This document shows, one piece after another, positions 7,869-15,388 of a stretch of DNA of 43,837 bases (positions are counted from its first letter, which is position 1; every line of letters starts with the position of its first letter). The stretch comes from a virus, in IMG/VR virus record IMGVR_UViG_3300050016_000145, positions 1-43,837 of that record; one strand, written 5' to 3'. A program made the translations under genes and the position numbers. The notes under the pieces were generated by a model, which made no database searches, was not told where the DNA came from, and worked only from the letters and a program-made list of their open reading frames with translations.

Positions 7869-8081
7869 TTACGGCAACAGTTGCTGAGTATGAGTATGGT
7901 GGCCCGGGAAGTACCCCAGTAAAAACAGCACAATGACAATGAGTATGACCACTCCAACAATCCCGAGGCCGGCTCCATGATTGGCATACTGCGGACCCCA
8001 ACTTTGCTGGCCGTAATATCGTCCGCCGTATCCGCCTCCAAACAACAACAGCAAACATACAATTACGATGAGTATGACCAT
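7869..8081 (-). CDS. Small two-helix membrane protein, Gly/Tyr-rich loop
   Basis: The product is 70 aa. Two very hydrophobic segments, MVILIVIVCLLLLFGGG (1-17) and a second Val/Ile/Leu stretch (about 41-56), flank a Gly/Tyr/Gln-rich loop, with a His-rich tail (GHHTHTQQ). This two-helix, Gly-rich-loop pattern resembles small membrane proteins of the DUF3309 type and some holins. Start and upstream stop overlap as TAATG. A role as holin or lysis accessory is possible but unproven. Confidence 0.58.
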   Translation of the reverse strand: MVILIVIVCLLLLFGGGYGGRYYGQQSWGPQYANHGAGLGIVGVVILIVIVLFLLGYFPGHHTHTQQLLP

Positions 8082-8572
8082 TATTTTTCACCTCTCGCTT
8101 GAGTTTGTTTCCCAATGTCGAACTTGGATGCGTCCGCCGAAACCTTGGCGTTGGCCTGTGCCGTCTCGTCCTTTGGAAACTGCTTGGCCCAGCGGTTCTC
8201 TAAGGCGGCGATCTTTGACAATGCCTCGCTCATGCGCCCGTTGACCAAGGTGTGGACCTCGGCGATTTGCCCCTCCTGCTTGCTGGCTGATTCAATGGCC
8301 GCATTCTTCGCGTCTTGAATCTGTTGCTGGGTCTCAGCCGCCGAAGCGATGGCCGCGTTCTTCGCTTGCAGGGCGAGGGTGGCGGCGCGGTCTCTTTCCA
8401 TGGACGCAAGGGTCTCTCGCTCAGTCGCAGTCTTGGCGCTGAGGTAGGAGCGGAGTTGCTGCAGCACGAATCCAAGGGCGATTATCACCGGCGTGAGGAT
8501 GGTGAACCAGTCCCTTTTCACCGGAGTCAGGATCGGGGCAGAAGTTTGCAGCAGAAAGAGGTAGTCAACCAT
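8081..8572 (-). CDS. Membrane-anchored coiled-coil protein
   Basis: The product is 163 aa from MVDYLF. This start forms TAATG with the large terminase stop and has GGAGG about 11 bases upstream; an alternative start lies 6 codons earlier. A hydrophobic segment at about 22-38 (FTILTPVIIALGFVLQQL) is followed by a long Ala/Glu/Gln coiled coil (about 40-135). The HTLVNGRMSEAL segment (about 106-117) is of a type often seen in small phage membrane proteins encoded near terminase or lysis genes. It may be spanin-like or a holin accessory. Confidence 0.58.
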   Translation of the reverse strand: MVDYLFLLQTSAPILTPVKRDWFTILTPVIIALGFVLQQLRSYLSAKTATERETLASMERDRAATLALQAKNAAIASAAETQQQIQDAKNAAIESASKQEGQIAEVHTLVNGRMSEALSKIAALENRWAKQFPKDETAQANAKVSADASKFDIGKQTQARGEK

Positions 8573-10116
8573 TAAAATTGCGGCCTCCATATCCGTCCCA
8601 ATCCGCCGCGGCGACGAGCCCGCATCACTTGCTCACGAGCGGTAGCCCGACGATGCAGTTGAGCTACGGTGTTCACGTCCATATCCTCGACATTCTTGTG
8701 CCTGGCGGTGGCATACTCCTGCACCTTTGTGGTTGCCACTTCATGAATAGGAGGCTTCGTAACCTGTTGCCTGGACTTCAGGCCGTACCTGGCCGAATCC
8801 CACGAGTCGTCGCCGTCGAACTTCTGAATCTCCTGAGGATCATCCTCTTCGGTGCAAATCATCGGGATGGTATTGATGAGTTCCTTGCATGAAGGATCGA
8901 TCTCAAGCTGATTGTCCTTCATCAGGTCATACATACACTGAGCGCCGTGGACTCGGTCGTCGTCAGCAGGAATCGGATAGGGCATCTTGTACTGCCTGAA
9001 TACCTCGCCCATGAGCTCTGCGAAGGAGTCAACCTCAGACCTCTTCTGAAAAGCGTCCGGCGATAGATAGATGGCATCTATTTGTTCTCGCTCTTCTTTG
9101 GGAGTCTTGTCCACAATGGCCATCGCCTGAGCCCTGGCGCTCTTCTGGTTATCAACGTGTTCGCGGTAGATCGAAGTGCGGATATTCGGACGGTTGAACC
9201 AGTGGCACGAGAAGTTGTGCTGGAATCCCCAGTCTATGCCAAGCCACTTCTGGGTCCATTCCTTCGACGGAGTACAGCGGCGGACGTATTTCTCAGGATC
9301 CCAGATGTCGTAGAACTGGCCGGCGAACTCATCCCAATTGCCAAGCAGCCATCCTGTCCTCAATCTTTTGGGCAGAGAGTTCAGCTCGTTGCCATACTGC
9401 GTGTTGTTAATGAAAAACTCGAATCGTTTCTGGTCGGTCCATGAGTAGTAATCGTCAACGGTAATGTCACGCTCTTCAAGGGCGGACATGGACCACTCCA
9501 CGTTATCCCAGGCATAAGCCTGCAGGAACTTGTAATTCTCGGCTTTTTCTTTCTCATGGTATTCCCGCTTATACATCACACGACGAATATAGTTGTGGCC
9601 TGGTCCGCCTGGATTCATGAGCCAGAACGTCTTGCACAGCCAGTCCGAGAGAGCTCGGCCGCCGAACTTTCCTGTCCACCTGCGAATCACGTTAAGCTTG
9701 ACAAGTTCGTTCTCTGTCAAGCGAGCGGCCTCATCTACCATTACGTCCATGTACTCGTCACCCTGGACATCATCGATGTCCGTTGGATGCTCGCCGATGA
9801 GGAACACGATCCTGGATCCATTGGGAAGGGCAATGGTGCGCTTCTGCTCCTGCCACCAATCTCGCATCTGGGGATACTGCTTGAAGTAACCGTTCTCCAA
9901 GTGGTTGGAACGAATCTGTTTCATCTTTCGGCGGAAGATGGCGCCAGCAGTATTAGGATACCTCATCCTGCGCATGAGCATGACAGCTCGACCGCCGTGG
10001 CTCTTAGAAGATCCTCTAGATCCACCTACACCAATGATCGTATGCTTAGAAGTCTCGGCAAGCTCCAACATTTCTGCCTGCTTCGGCTGGAGTGGAACCT
10101 CGAGGTTGAAGCCCAT
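8572..10116 (-). CDS. terL: Terminase large subunit
   Basis: The product is 514 aa, the usual length. This is the ATPase-nuclease motor that cuts and packages DNA through the portal. The N-terminal ATPase has a Walker A-type loop (GGSRGSSKS, about 31-39) and a Walker B (VMVDEA, about 125-130). The C-terminal RNase H-like nuclease shows GIDWGF (Asp about 295), IYLSPDA and the late acidic DDSWDSARYGL. The start at 10116 overlaps the upstream stop as TAATG with GAGG upstream; a 17-codon extension upstream is unlikely. It is separated from the small subunit by six short genes. Confidence 0.93.
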   Translation of the reverse strand: MGFNLEVPLQPKQAEMLELAETSKHTIIGVGGSRGSSKSHGGRAVMLMRRMRYPNTAGAIFRRKMKQIRSNHLENGYFKQYPQMRDWWQEQKRTIALPNGSRIVFLIGEHPTDIDDVQGDEYMDVMVDEAARLTENELVKLNVIRRWTGKFGGRALSDWLCKTFWLMNPGGPGHNYIRRVMYKREYHEKEKAENYKFLQAYAWDNVEWSMSALEERDITVDDYYSWTDQKRFEFFINNTQYGNELNSLPKRLRTGWLLGNWDEFAGQFYDIWDPEKYVRRCTPSKEWTQKWLGIDWGFQHNFSCHWFNRPNIRTSIYREHVDNQKSARAQAMAIVDKTPKEEREQIDAIYLSPDAFQKRSEVDSFAELMGEVFRQYKMPYPIPADDDRVHGAQCMYDLMKDNQLEIDPSCKELINTIPMICTEEDDPQEIQKFDGDDSWDSARYGLKSRQQVTKPPIHEVATTKVQEYATARHKNVEDMDVNTVAQLHRRATAREQVMRARRRGGLGRIWRPQF

Positions 10117-10391
10117 TAAGCTTGCCTCATATACTGCTGGATAGCATCGTAGTCCCGAGACTTCCAAGCAATATTGTGAAGCTTCATAGCCAGCTGCGAG
10201 ATCTCTTTGCGATTGTATTTGGGGAACATGGCCCGAAGCCTGCGCTTGATCTCATTGTGGCCGGTGTTGCGAAGAAGTTGACGGGTCATTCTGGCCAGGG
10301 GTGCATCAGGAAGTCTTTGGCTCTTGGCCAAGTCCGCGGCAATCTCTTCCGGTGTGTAGATCGGCAGGCGAACGGTGCCGCGCATCCCCAT
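10116..10391 (-). CDS. Small basic hypothetical protein
   Basis: The product is 91 aa, from ATG at 10391 with AGAGGGAG upstream and TGATG coupling to the previous gene. It is helical and basic: TPEEIAADLAKSQ, LARMTRQLLRNTG, then RRLRAMFPKYNRKEISQLA. The middle resembles small DNA-binding or DNA-packaging helpers, but no family is certain. Its position directly before the large terminase suggests a packaging-related role. Confidence 0.55.
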   Translation of the reverse strand: MGMRGTVRLPIYTPEEIAADLAKSQRLPDAPLARMTRQLLRNTGHNEIKRRLRAMFPKYNRKEISQLAMKLHNIAWKSRDYDAIQQYMRQA

Positions 10392-10585
10392 CAATACTCC
10401 CTCTTGAGCAACTCTTGCAATTGTACGTGGCAAGTAAGAGCGTGGTCACAGAAAACGCATCGACCGTTCTGGCCTTCTTCAAATTGACGGCAAGGACCAA
10501 GATTGCCGTGGTATGTCATACAATTACAAAGCGGATTCTCGAACCGCTCGGTCTGAGTCGTCTCGCAGAGGCCTTGGCTCTTCAT
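10391..10585 (-). CDS. Small zinc-finger-like protein
   Basis: The product is 64 aa, starting in an ATGA overlap with the upstream gene. Cysteines and histidines (LCNCMTYHGNLGPC, then GRCVFCDHALTCH) could hold one or two zinc ions. It is one of several Cys-rich mini-proteins in this genome. Function unknown. Confidence 0.58.
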   Translation of the reverse strand: MKSQGLCETTQTERFENPLCNCMTYHGNLGPCRQFEEGQNGRCVFCDHALTCHVQLQELLKREY

Positions 10586-10839
10586 TGTGACCTCGGTATC
10601 GCGATGACCCAACGGAATCCATCAGAGTACTTGACCATGCCAGCGACCTTCTGTTCACGAAGCTCGGTGAACCTGGCGTTGCGAGCCTCAGACGTGTCGA
10701 ATGTCTCACGGACCATGTTATCGGGAGTCTTGTGCAGGATCTTAAGGCGAAGCTTGGCATTGTACTTACGGGATGCCCGCAGCTTTCGCATGTGCTCGCG
10801 GTCTTTGTTTAAGTGCAGCTGTGGGGTATGGTTGAACAT
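10582..10839 (-). CDS. Small basic hypothetical protein
   Basis: The product is 85 aa, strongly basic in the first half (NKDREHMRKLRASRKYNAKL), with a C-terminal beta-like end (KYSDGFRWVIAIP). The start overlaps the upstream stop (TAATG). The basic helix suggests nucleic-acid contact. No family recognised. Confidence 0.5.
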   Translation of the reverse strand: MFNHTPQLHLNKDREHMRKLRASRKYNAKLRLKILHKTPDNMVRETFDTSEARNARFTELREQKVAGMVKYSDGFRWVIAIPRSQ

Positions 10840-11198
10840 TAGGTGCGATACCCCAGCTTTCCATTATACAGACTGTCAAACAGTTCGGACTTGGGATAAA
10901 GCTCGTGAGTCGGACGAAGAGTGATGACACCGTGACGATAGTCGACCTTGGTGACTGTCATCCAGTTACGAGACTTCAGATTATGAAGCATAGGTTTGTC
11001 ATACTCATAAGCTTGGCGTAAAGCATCAAGTTGATGATCGCCTTCAAGTGCAAACCGTATAAGTTGTTCGCCATGGTCCCGCATTCCAGGCGTGATAACC
11101 TGGGCAGGGAAGCTGAACACACGGAATGGCCATGAGCGGACTGCGGCGGTCGCTGCGACTCCGCCAACCAATGATGAGATGAAGCCGCGGCGATTCAT
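10839..11198 (-). CDS. Tat-signal-bearing small protein
   Basis: The product is 119 aa. The N-terminus MNRRGFISSLVGGVAATAAV matches a twin-arginine export signal: RR, F at +2, a weakly hydrophobic Gly/Ala core, and a possible Ala-type cleavage site near residues 30-32. The mature part is a mixed alpha/beta domain of about 85 residues with no cofactor motif. AGGAG lies at good spacing before the ATG. A folded, Tat-exported phage protein encoded between the terminase genes is unexpected. It could act on the envelope, or the segment may serve as a membrane anchor. Confidence 0.68.
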   Translation of the reverse strand: MNRRGFISSLVGGVAATAAVRSWPFRVFSFPAQVITPGMRDHGEQLIRFALEGDHQLDALRQAYEYDKPMLHNLKSRNWMTVTKVDYRHGVITLRPTHELYPKSELFDSLYNGKLGYRT

Positions 11199-11437
11199 TG
11201 ACCGCTCCTTATCTCGAGCGGAATGCCTGCAAGTGTTCGCGGCCTGGACTTCGCGGCGTCGATTGGATTGAGTATGTGCCCTGGACTAACTTCGCGGACA
11301 TTCTCGACATCACGCAGCAAGACTTCATCCTCAAGCATTCCGAGTGTAGACATAGTGCAGGAAACCTTTTCCACCTTGATACCACAAGACTCAAGCATAG
11401 TCAAAGCTTCGCTAATCTTCGGAGTGAGGTCTCTCAC
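11195..11437 (-). CDS. Small hypothetical protein
   Basis: The product is 80 aa from a GTG start that overlaps the upstream stop (GTGA). It has an N-terminal helix (LTPKISEALTMLESCGI), a beta-type middle, and a short C-terminal segment. It overlaps the Tat-signal gene by 4 nt. No family recognised. Confidence 0.5.
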   Translation of the reverse strand: MRDLTPKISEALTMLESCGIKVEKVSCTMSTLGMLEDEVLLRDVENVREVSPGHILNPIDAAKSRPRTLAGIPLEIRSGQ

Positions 11438-11625
11438 TTGTCACCGCCGATTGCACCCAAGTTTGTGCCGACGATTACCGCACCAGTCTCCAAGACCTTG
11501 ACGAAGACTCCCTCAACCTTGTGCAGGAACTTGTGATGACAATGCGGGCATTCGGCTTCGACCGTTGCTGGGTGGATGGTGTTGGCATTCGTATCTTGCG
11601 GTTGGCCAGGGAGTTGATCGCTCAT
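11434..11625 (-). CDS. Small zinc-finger and glycine-rich protein
   Basis: The product is 63 aa. CPHCHHKFLH at about residues 26-35 is half of a zinc ribbon. The C-terminal segment VLETGAVIVGTNLGAIGG is hydrophobic and Gly-spaced and might insert in a membrane. Coupled to the small terminase gene by a 4-nt overlap. Function unknown. Confidence 0.52.
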   Translation of the reverse strand: MSDQLPGQPQDTNANTIHPATVEAECPHCHHKFLHKVEGVFVKVLETGAVIVGTNLGAIGGDK

Positions 11626-12209
11626 CGTTGTTCCCGCCTTGCCACGCCTTCGGCACCGATATGAATGACCTGGACGTTGATGTCACGGGAATGTGGATCT
11701 TCCATATCTTCACGCGGCTTGACGATTGAGCCACGAAGCTTAAAGGCAAGCTCGAGAGCCCGCAGGCGAATATCATTGGCATGGACCGTGCGCTCTTCCA
11801 CCATGATCTCGGTGGTGTCTTTGAGCTCCTTGGTGCCGTCTGGATGGATGTAGATCGTCTGGCCTTCGACCTTACAGTGAAAGAACTTTGTCTCTTCGGC
11901 CACGAGCAAAGGCTTAAGCTTCTCGTTGATGAGATACTCATCGGTAAGGCCGAGGCGATCCATGAGGTCAGGGATCTTGTTGATGAGCGCCTGCATTGGT
12001 CCAGTCGAAAGGTATCCAGCTTCTCGACAAGCTTCGCTTGGATCCATGCCGGCGCAAAGGTTCTCGAACACTGCCCGTTGTCCGGCATTCAAGCGCCGAA
12101 CCTTTTGTGTGATGGAATCGGCACCAAATGTTTTTAATGCTTGGTCTTGAACAGAGTGAGGAATGATCGGAGTTTTTGGTTCGGGCGAATTGGTAGGATC
12201 GAAAGGCAC
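11622..12209 (-). CDS. terS: Terminase small subunit (probable)
   Basis: The product is 195 aa from a GTG codon and is the first gene of the minus-strand operon. Residues about 38-70 (LNAGQRAVFENLCAG, then DPSEACREAGYL) have the helix-turn-helix pattern of terminase small subunits of the Terminase_2 type, which recognise packaging sites. The C-terminal part is charged and helical. Position ahead of the large subunit and at the head of the late operon supports the call. No good ribosome site is visible, so translation initiation may be weak or leaderless. Confidence 0.78.
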   Translation of the reverse strand: MPFDPTNSPEPKTPIIPHSVQDQALKTFGADSITQKVRRLNAGQRAVFENLCAGMDPSEACREAGYLSTGPMQALINKIPDLMDRLGLTDEYLINEKLKPLLVAEETKFFHCKVEGQTIYIHPDGTKELKDTTEIMVEERTVHANDIRLRALELAFKLRGSIVKPREDMEDPHSRDINVQVIHIGAEGVARREQR

Positions 12210-12316
12210 GATCGACCAAGCATATCGTAAGTAATGTGCCAGGGGGAACGGCCTTTGTGCAGTTTATCTGGACTTACTTTTACTTGAAAGCTCGGGCGCG
12301 CGCGCATTACACAACC

Positions 12317-12471
12317 GAGCAGATGAGCAAATTGAGTCTATGTGTTTTATTATCTTGTACATAGACCTGATCAAAATAGCGAGCAGCTAGGATGAGCAAG
12401 TGAGCAGCTTGAATCACATGGTAATTTCTACCTGCTCAAGCTGCTCAAGCCCTTGCTCGTACTTTTGAGCA
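12317..12471. repeat. Iteron-like cluster of TGAGCA motifs
   Basis: About nine copies of GAGCA/TGCTC occur in 155 bp, in both orientations: near 12317, 12324, 12381, 12393, 12401, 12433, 12442, 12454 and 12466. Two of them form a perfect 12-bp inverted repeat, TGAGCAGCTTGA at 12401-12412 and its complement at 12436-12447, with a 23-nt spacer. Clusters of short repeats next to primase or helicase genes are typical of initiator-binding origins or of operator arrays. Confidence 0.62.
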
Positions 12472-12550
12472 AGTCCATGTATAACAAAACAAAGCAAATG
12501 GGTTCAACTCGCTCAGCCTGCCGAGTAAGTATCGCGCGCGCAAGAAAACT

Positions 12551-12601
12551 TCCATTTCAAGTATAAAATCACAAAATGGATTCATTTCGCGTCGAAATGG
12601 A
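12551..12601. promoter_or_regulatory. AAATGGA operator-like repeats upstream of replication operon
   Basis: TCCATTT at 12551-12557 pairs with AAATGGA at 12574-12580, and a third copy lies at 12595-12601. Between them is the palindrome CATTTCG-CGT-CGAAATG (12583-12599). The array sits about 110 bp upstream of the excisionase-like gene and could be its own binding site. Confidence 0.4.
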
Positions 12602-12706
12602 CACTGTTCGAATCTGGAAACCATATAGAAAATAAGCATATACATCAAATGCCGACTCGGCGTATTATCCACAAGCCTTACCAGACTACTCCCAAGGATC
12701 GTGCCA

Positions 12707-12907
12707 ATGGAAGCGTCCCAAGATTTGACAGTGCGCGAAGCTTGCTCAATATCCAAATATTCTCGTGTGCATATATACCAGATTATATTCGACAACCGTG
12801 TCAAATGGAAGAAAGTAATACGTGGACGTCCGATTCTCCTCATAGATCGTGAATCTCTTCTTGACTATATGAGGAAACAGGGACGGCATGCCCAACCCAC
12901 TTCTTGA
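12707..12907 (+). CDS. Excisionase/MerR-type HTH DNA-binding protein
   Basis: The product is 66 aa from ATG at 12707, with AAGGA 9 bases upstream; an in-frame GTG at 12701 is too close to it. The pattern LTVREACSISKYSRVHIYQI, then a basic wing (VKWKKVIRGRPILLI) and a last helix (RESLLDYMRK), is that of excisionase-like winged helices (HTH_17 type). There is no integrase in the window, so a role as origin-binding or early regulator is more likely than excision. It overlaps the primase-helicase start by 20 nt. Confidence 0.78.
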   Translation: MEASQDLTVREACSISKYSRVHIYQIIFDNRVKWKKVIRGRPILLIDRESLLDYMRKQGRHAQPTS

Positions 12908-14738
12908 AGCCGCATTGTCGTATGCTCGCAAAGGCTGGCGTGTATTTCCACTCCAAGATGCTGGGACTCCAACTGCAAAAGAGCCACGACGAGGTAGCAA
13001 AGGATTTTATGACGGTACTATTGATGAAGTTCAAATAAATAAATGGTGGGAAAAATGGCCGAATGCCAATATCGGTATAGCAACTGGAGAAATGTCTGGA
13101 ATATTTGTATTTGATTTGGATGTAAGCGGCGAAGCTGGTGAACTTGTCCTAGTTGACTTTTATAAAGATCGCGAGAAGTTTCCTCAAACATATGAAGTAA
13201 AAACCAGTAAAGGCAAACAGTTGTACTTCATCCAGCCTATGGGTTCCTTGCTGAAGAACACGGCGGGTGAACTCGGTGAACACATAGACATTCGCGCAGA
13301 TAAAGGATATGTCGTCGCTCCTCCGTCTGTGCATCCATCCGGTGTGACCTATACTTTGGTTAGAGACCAGTTGCCGGCAGTCGCTCCTAAATGGCTTTTG
13401 GAACTGTCTCTGTATGATAAACCTTCAGGATCTACACACAAGAAAAAAGACAGGACCATTCCAGACAAAGTAAAGAAAGGAGGACGTGACGCCTTTATAC
13501 AGAAATGGGCTGGAATGCAAAGGGCGCATGGTCTTGGATTCCAAGAGATAAATGGAGTCTTGCAACAGATAAACATTATCCGTTGTGAACCACCGCTATC
13601 AGAAACTGATGTAACGGCCAAAGCCCAAAAGATTTGTGAGAAGGAACCTGGTAGATTCAACCCGTTTACGGGTGAAGAAACCGGGGCTGAGATGAAGGGT
13701 TTAACCCTGGTCGATTATGCGAATCTACCGGTAATATGGCGATGGCCTGGAAAGCTTCCTGAGAATATGCTGTCACTTTGGAGTGGTGATCCTGGTCTTG
13801 GGAAGTCGACGATAGCGTACGACATTGCAGCCAGGGTGACCAGGGGGAAGCCGATGCCTGGGGATGATACTCCAATAGACTATGAACCTGGAATGGTGCT
13901 TGTGCTCTCTGCTGAAGATGATATGCAGAGAACCATTCGGCCCAGGATGGAACTTGCTGGAGCCGATCTGTCAATGGTAAAGGTTATTCCACAAATACTT
14001 ACGAATGGCAAGACAATCGCTTTCCCTGAGCATGTAGACCAGCTCAGGAACTTGATACTGGAGTCTGAAGCCAAGCTTGTCATTATAGATCCGCTAGACT
14101 CATTCCTTGGCAGCGGAATAGATTCGCACAACAATGCTAGTGTGCGATCCGTGCTTGCCCCGCTTTCCAAGCTTGCGAACGAGACCGATATAGTTCTGCT
14201 GATTATATCCCACCTTAATAAATCTTCCAATTCTGCGGGCATATACCGCATCGGCGGTTCAATTGGATTCGCAGGAGCGGCCAGGGTTATAGCCGTGTTT
14301 GGGAAAAGCCAAATGGAAGAAGGAATAAATCTGTTTGGAATATTGAAGAACAATCTCGCTCTTCAGGGCAAGCCATTGAAGTACAGGATCCAGGCCGAGC
14401 ATATAGAAGGTATAGGCCAGATTTCAAAGATAGTATGGATGGGTGAGTCAGAGACTGAGACAGTCAATTCTATACTTGCTGCTCCTTTAATAGAGGCAGG
14501 AGAAGGGAAAGCAGTTGCCGAGGCCAAAGCATTTTTGTTACAGGAATTGATAGACGGACCAAAGCCGACAAAACACGTGCAAAGATCCGCGGCTTCAGGT
14601 GGAATATCGCAGGCAACTTTGCGGCGTGCAATGGATGAAGTAGGGTCCAAGAAGAATGTAGAAGGCCAATTCATGTGGGCATTAAAAACGCACAAATGGC
14701 AAGAAGAATTATTTGACAATAAAAAAGGAGAGTTATGA
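12888..14738 (+). CDS. Bifunctional primase-polymerase/RecA-like helicase
   Basis: The product is 616 aa. The N-terminal prim-pol domain (about 1-175) shows GWRVFPL, the catalytic FDLDV (Asp 76 and Asp 78) and HIDIRADKGYVVAPPSVHPS (about 132-151), all typical of archaeo-eukaryotic primase-type prim-pol domains. A linker follows, then a RecA-like ATPase of the RepA/AAA_25 type with Walker A GDPGLGKST (about 300-308) and Walker B LVIIDPLDS (Asp about 401). The C-terminal region (about 520-600) looks like a winged helix. It should unwind the fork and make primers, working with the DNA polymerase downstream. Confidence 0.92.
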   Translation: MPNPLLEAALSYARKGWRVFPLQDAGTPTAKEPRRGSKGFYDGTIDEVQINKWWEKWPNANIGIATGEMSGIFVFDLDVSGEAGELVLVDFYKDREKFPQTYEVKTSKGKQLYFIQPMGSLLKNTAGELGEHIDIRADKGYVVAPPSVHPSGVTYTLVRDQLPAVAPKWLLELSLYDKPSGSTHKKKDRTIPDKVKKGGRDAFIQKWAGMQRAHGLGFQEINGVLQQINIIRCEPPLSETDVTAKAQKICEKEPGRFNPFTGEETGAEMKGLTLVDYANLPVIWRWPGKLPENMLSLWSGDPGLGKSTIAYDIAARVTRGKPMPGDDTPIDYEPGMVLVLSAEDDMQRTIRPRMELAGADLSMVKVIPQILTNGKTIAFPEHVDQLRNLILESEAKLVIIDPLDSFLGSGIDSHNNASVRSVLAPLSKLANETDIVLLIISHLNKSSNSAGIYRIGGSIGFAGAARVIAVFGKSQMEEGINLFGILKNNLALQGKPLKYRIQAEHIEGIGQISKIVWMGESETETVNSILAAPLIEAGEGKAVAEAKAFLLQELIDGPKPTKHVQRSAASGGISQATLRRAMDEVGSKKNVEGQFMWALKTHKWQEELFDNKKGEL

Positions 14739-14929
14739 GTACACTTGAAGAAATGGGCGTTAATCCATTTACATGTACAGGTTGCAAGCAGGAGTGGGCA
14801 AAAATATCAATAATAAACTATGCCGATGAGAATACACATTCTGCTCTTTGTTCAGCTTGTGCTCTTAGGTTGGCAAAAGAACTAACTGAAGATTTGTGTA
14901 AGGTTCTTATTAAGAAAACTCATCCATAA
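14735..14929 (+). CDS. Small zinc-ribbon protein
   Basis: The product is 64 aa, starting in an ATGA overlap with the helicase stop and with GGAG upstream. Cysteine pairs CTGC (14-17) and CSAC (39-42) form a probable zinc ribbon, with a C-terminal amphipathic helix after it. Translational coupling points to a helper role in replication, but the function is unknown. Confidence 0.66.
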   Translation: MSTLEEMGVNPFTCTGCKQEWAKISIINYADENTHSALCSACALRLAKELTEDLCKVLIKKTHP

Positions 14930-15163
14930 CGTCTCCATGAATCAGTTCCTTGAATCCATCGCCACGGACCAATATGGGCTTACTTATCCCGATTCTGATG
15001 CCATGGCACGTCCAAAAACCGTGTCCATTCTGACACAAGCATAGAAGTACTAGCAGGCTCGATTCGATATAGGACTGCATTTTCTTGTGTACAAGCTTTA
15101 AGAACTATGAGAGAATGATCTTGTTGGAAAGCAACCCAACAGTTCTTAACCTTAGGAGCCTTC
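14930..15163. other. Short gap without a convincing gene
   Basis: This 234-bp stretch contains a 35-codon plus-strand frame (14937-15044) without a ribosome site, and a 61-codon minus-strand frame (14980-15165, starting MKAPKVKNCW). The minus frame would run against all neighbours and its start coincides with that of the next plus-strand gene. Neither is called as a gene. It may carry a promoter for the small genes that follow. Confidence 0.35.
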
Positions 15164-15388
15164 ATGAGCCTTTGGCCCTCAACACCTGTCACTAACTTTC
15201 GTCCGTCGCTTCGCAATACCAAGAAGCAAATGTACGAAAAACAATTGGATTCCCGCCTCCGCAGGCTTGAAATTGACGTCGACAAGTGCCTTGAGACTTT
15301 GTACAAGTTGAGTCCGCCGATCGAGTTGGACTCAGAATTGCGAGGTCGATTGTGGGAGAAGATCAAGGACTTGAAGGACCAGCTATAG
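15164..15388 (+). CDS. Small coiled-coil protein
   Basis: The product is 74 aa with a strong ribosome site (AGGAG, 6 bases before ATG). The body is helical and charged: KKQMYEKQLDSRLRRLEIDV, then a Leu-rich stretch and KIKDLKDQL at the end, suggesting a short coiled coil. No family recognised. It overlaps the GTG start of the next gene by 37 nt. Confidence 0.58.
   Translation: MSLWPSTPVTNFRPSLRNTKKQMYEKQLDSRLRRLEIDVDKCLETLYKLSPPIELDSELRGRLWEKIKDLKDQL

Larger units (their letters stand above)
12210..12706. other. Divergent intergenic region, candidate origin and promoters
   Basis: This is the only long non-coding gap. It separates the minus-strand late operon from the plus-strand replication operon. 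It holds a cluster of TGAGCA-type repeats (12317-12471), the palindrome pair GTCTATGT (12336-12343) and ACATAGAC (12359-12366), a 12-bp inverted repeat (12401-12412 with 12436-12447), alternating GC runs at 12296-12305 and 12533-12541, and AAATGGA repeats (12551-12601). A host sigma promoter for each direction is expected here, but I could not pick one with confidence. The repeat density and the adjacent primase gene suggest a replication origin or control region. Confidence 0.6.

Noticed and set aside
12227-12241. A sigma-54-like element (TGGCAC, 5 bases, TTAC on the minus strand) before the small terminase gene
   Set aside because: The -12 box lacks the required GC, and the predicted start would leave almost no leader before the GTG codon.
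12445-12843. A 132-codon minus-strand frame opposite the excisionase-like gene and across the repeat cluster
   Set aside because: It has unconvincing composition, runs through the iteron region, and the plus strand carries a clear HTH gene with a ribosome site.
14980-15165. A 61-codon minus-strand frame starting MKAPKVKNCW
   Set aside because: The protein looks plausible by eye, but it opposes the whole operon, has only a weak ribosome site, and its start coincides with the well-supported plus-strand start at 15164.
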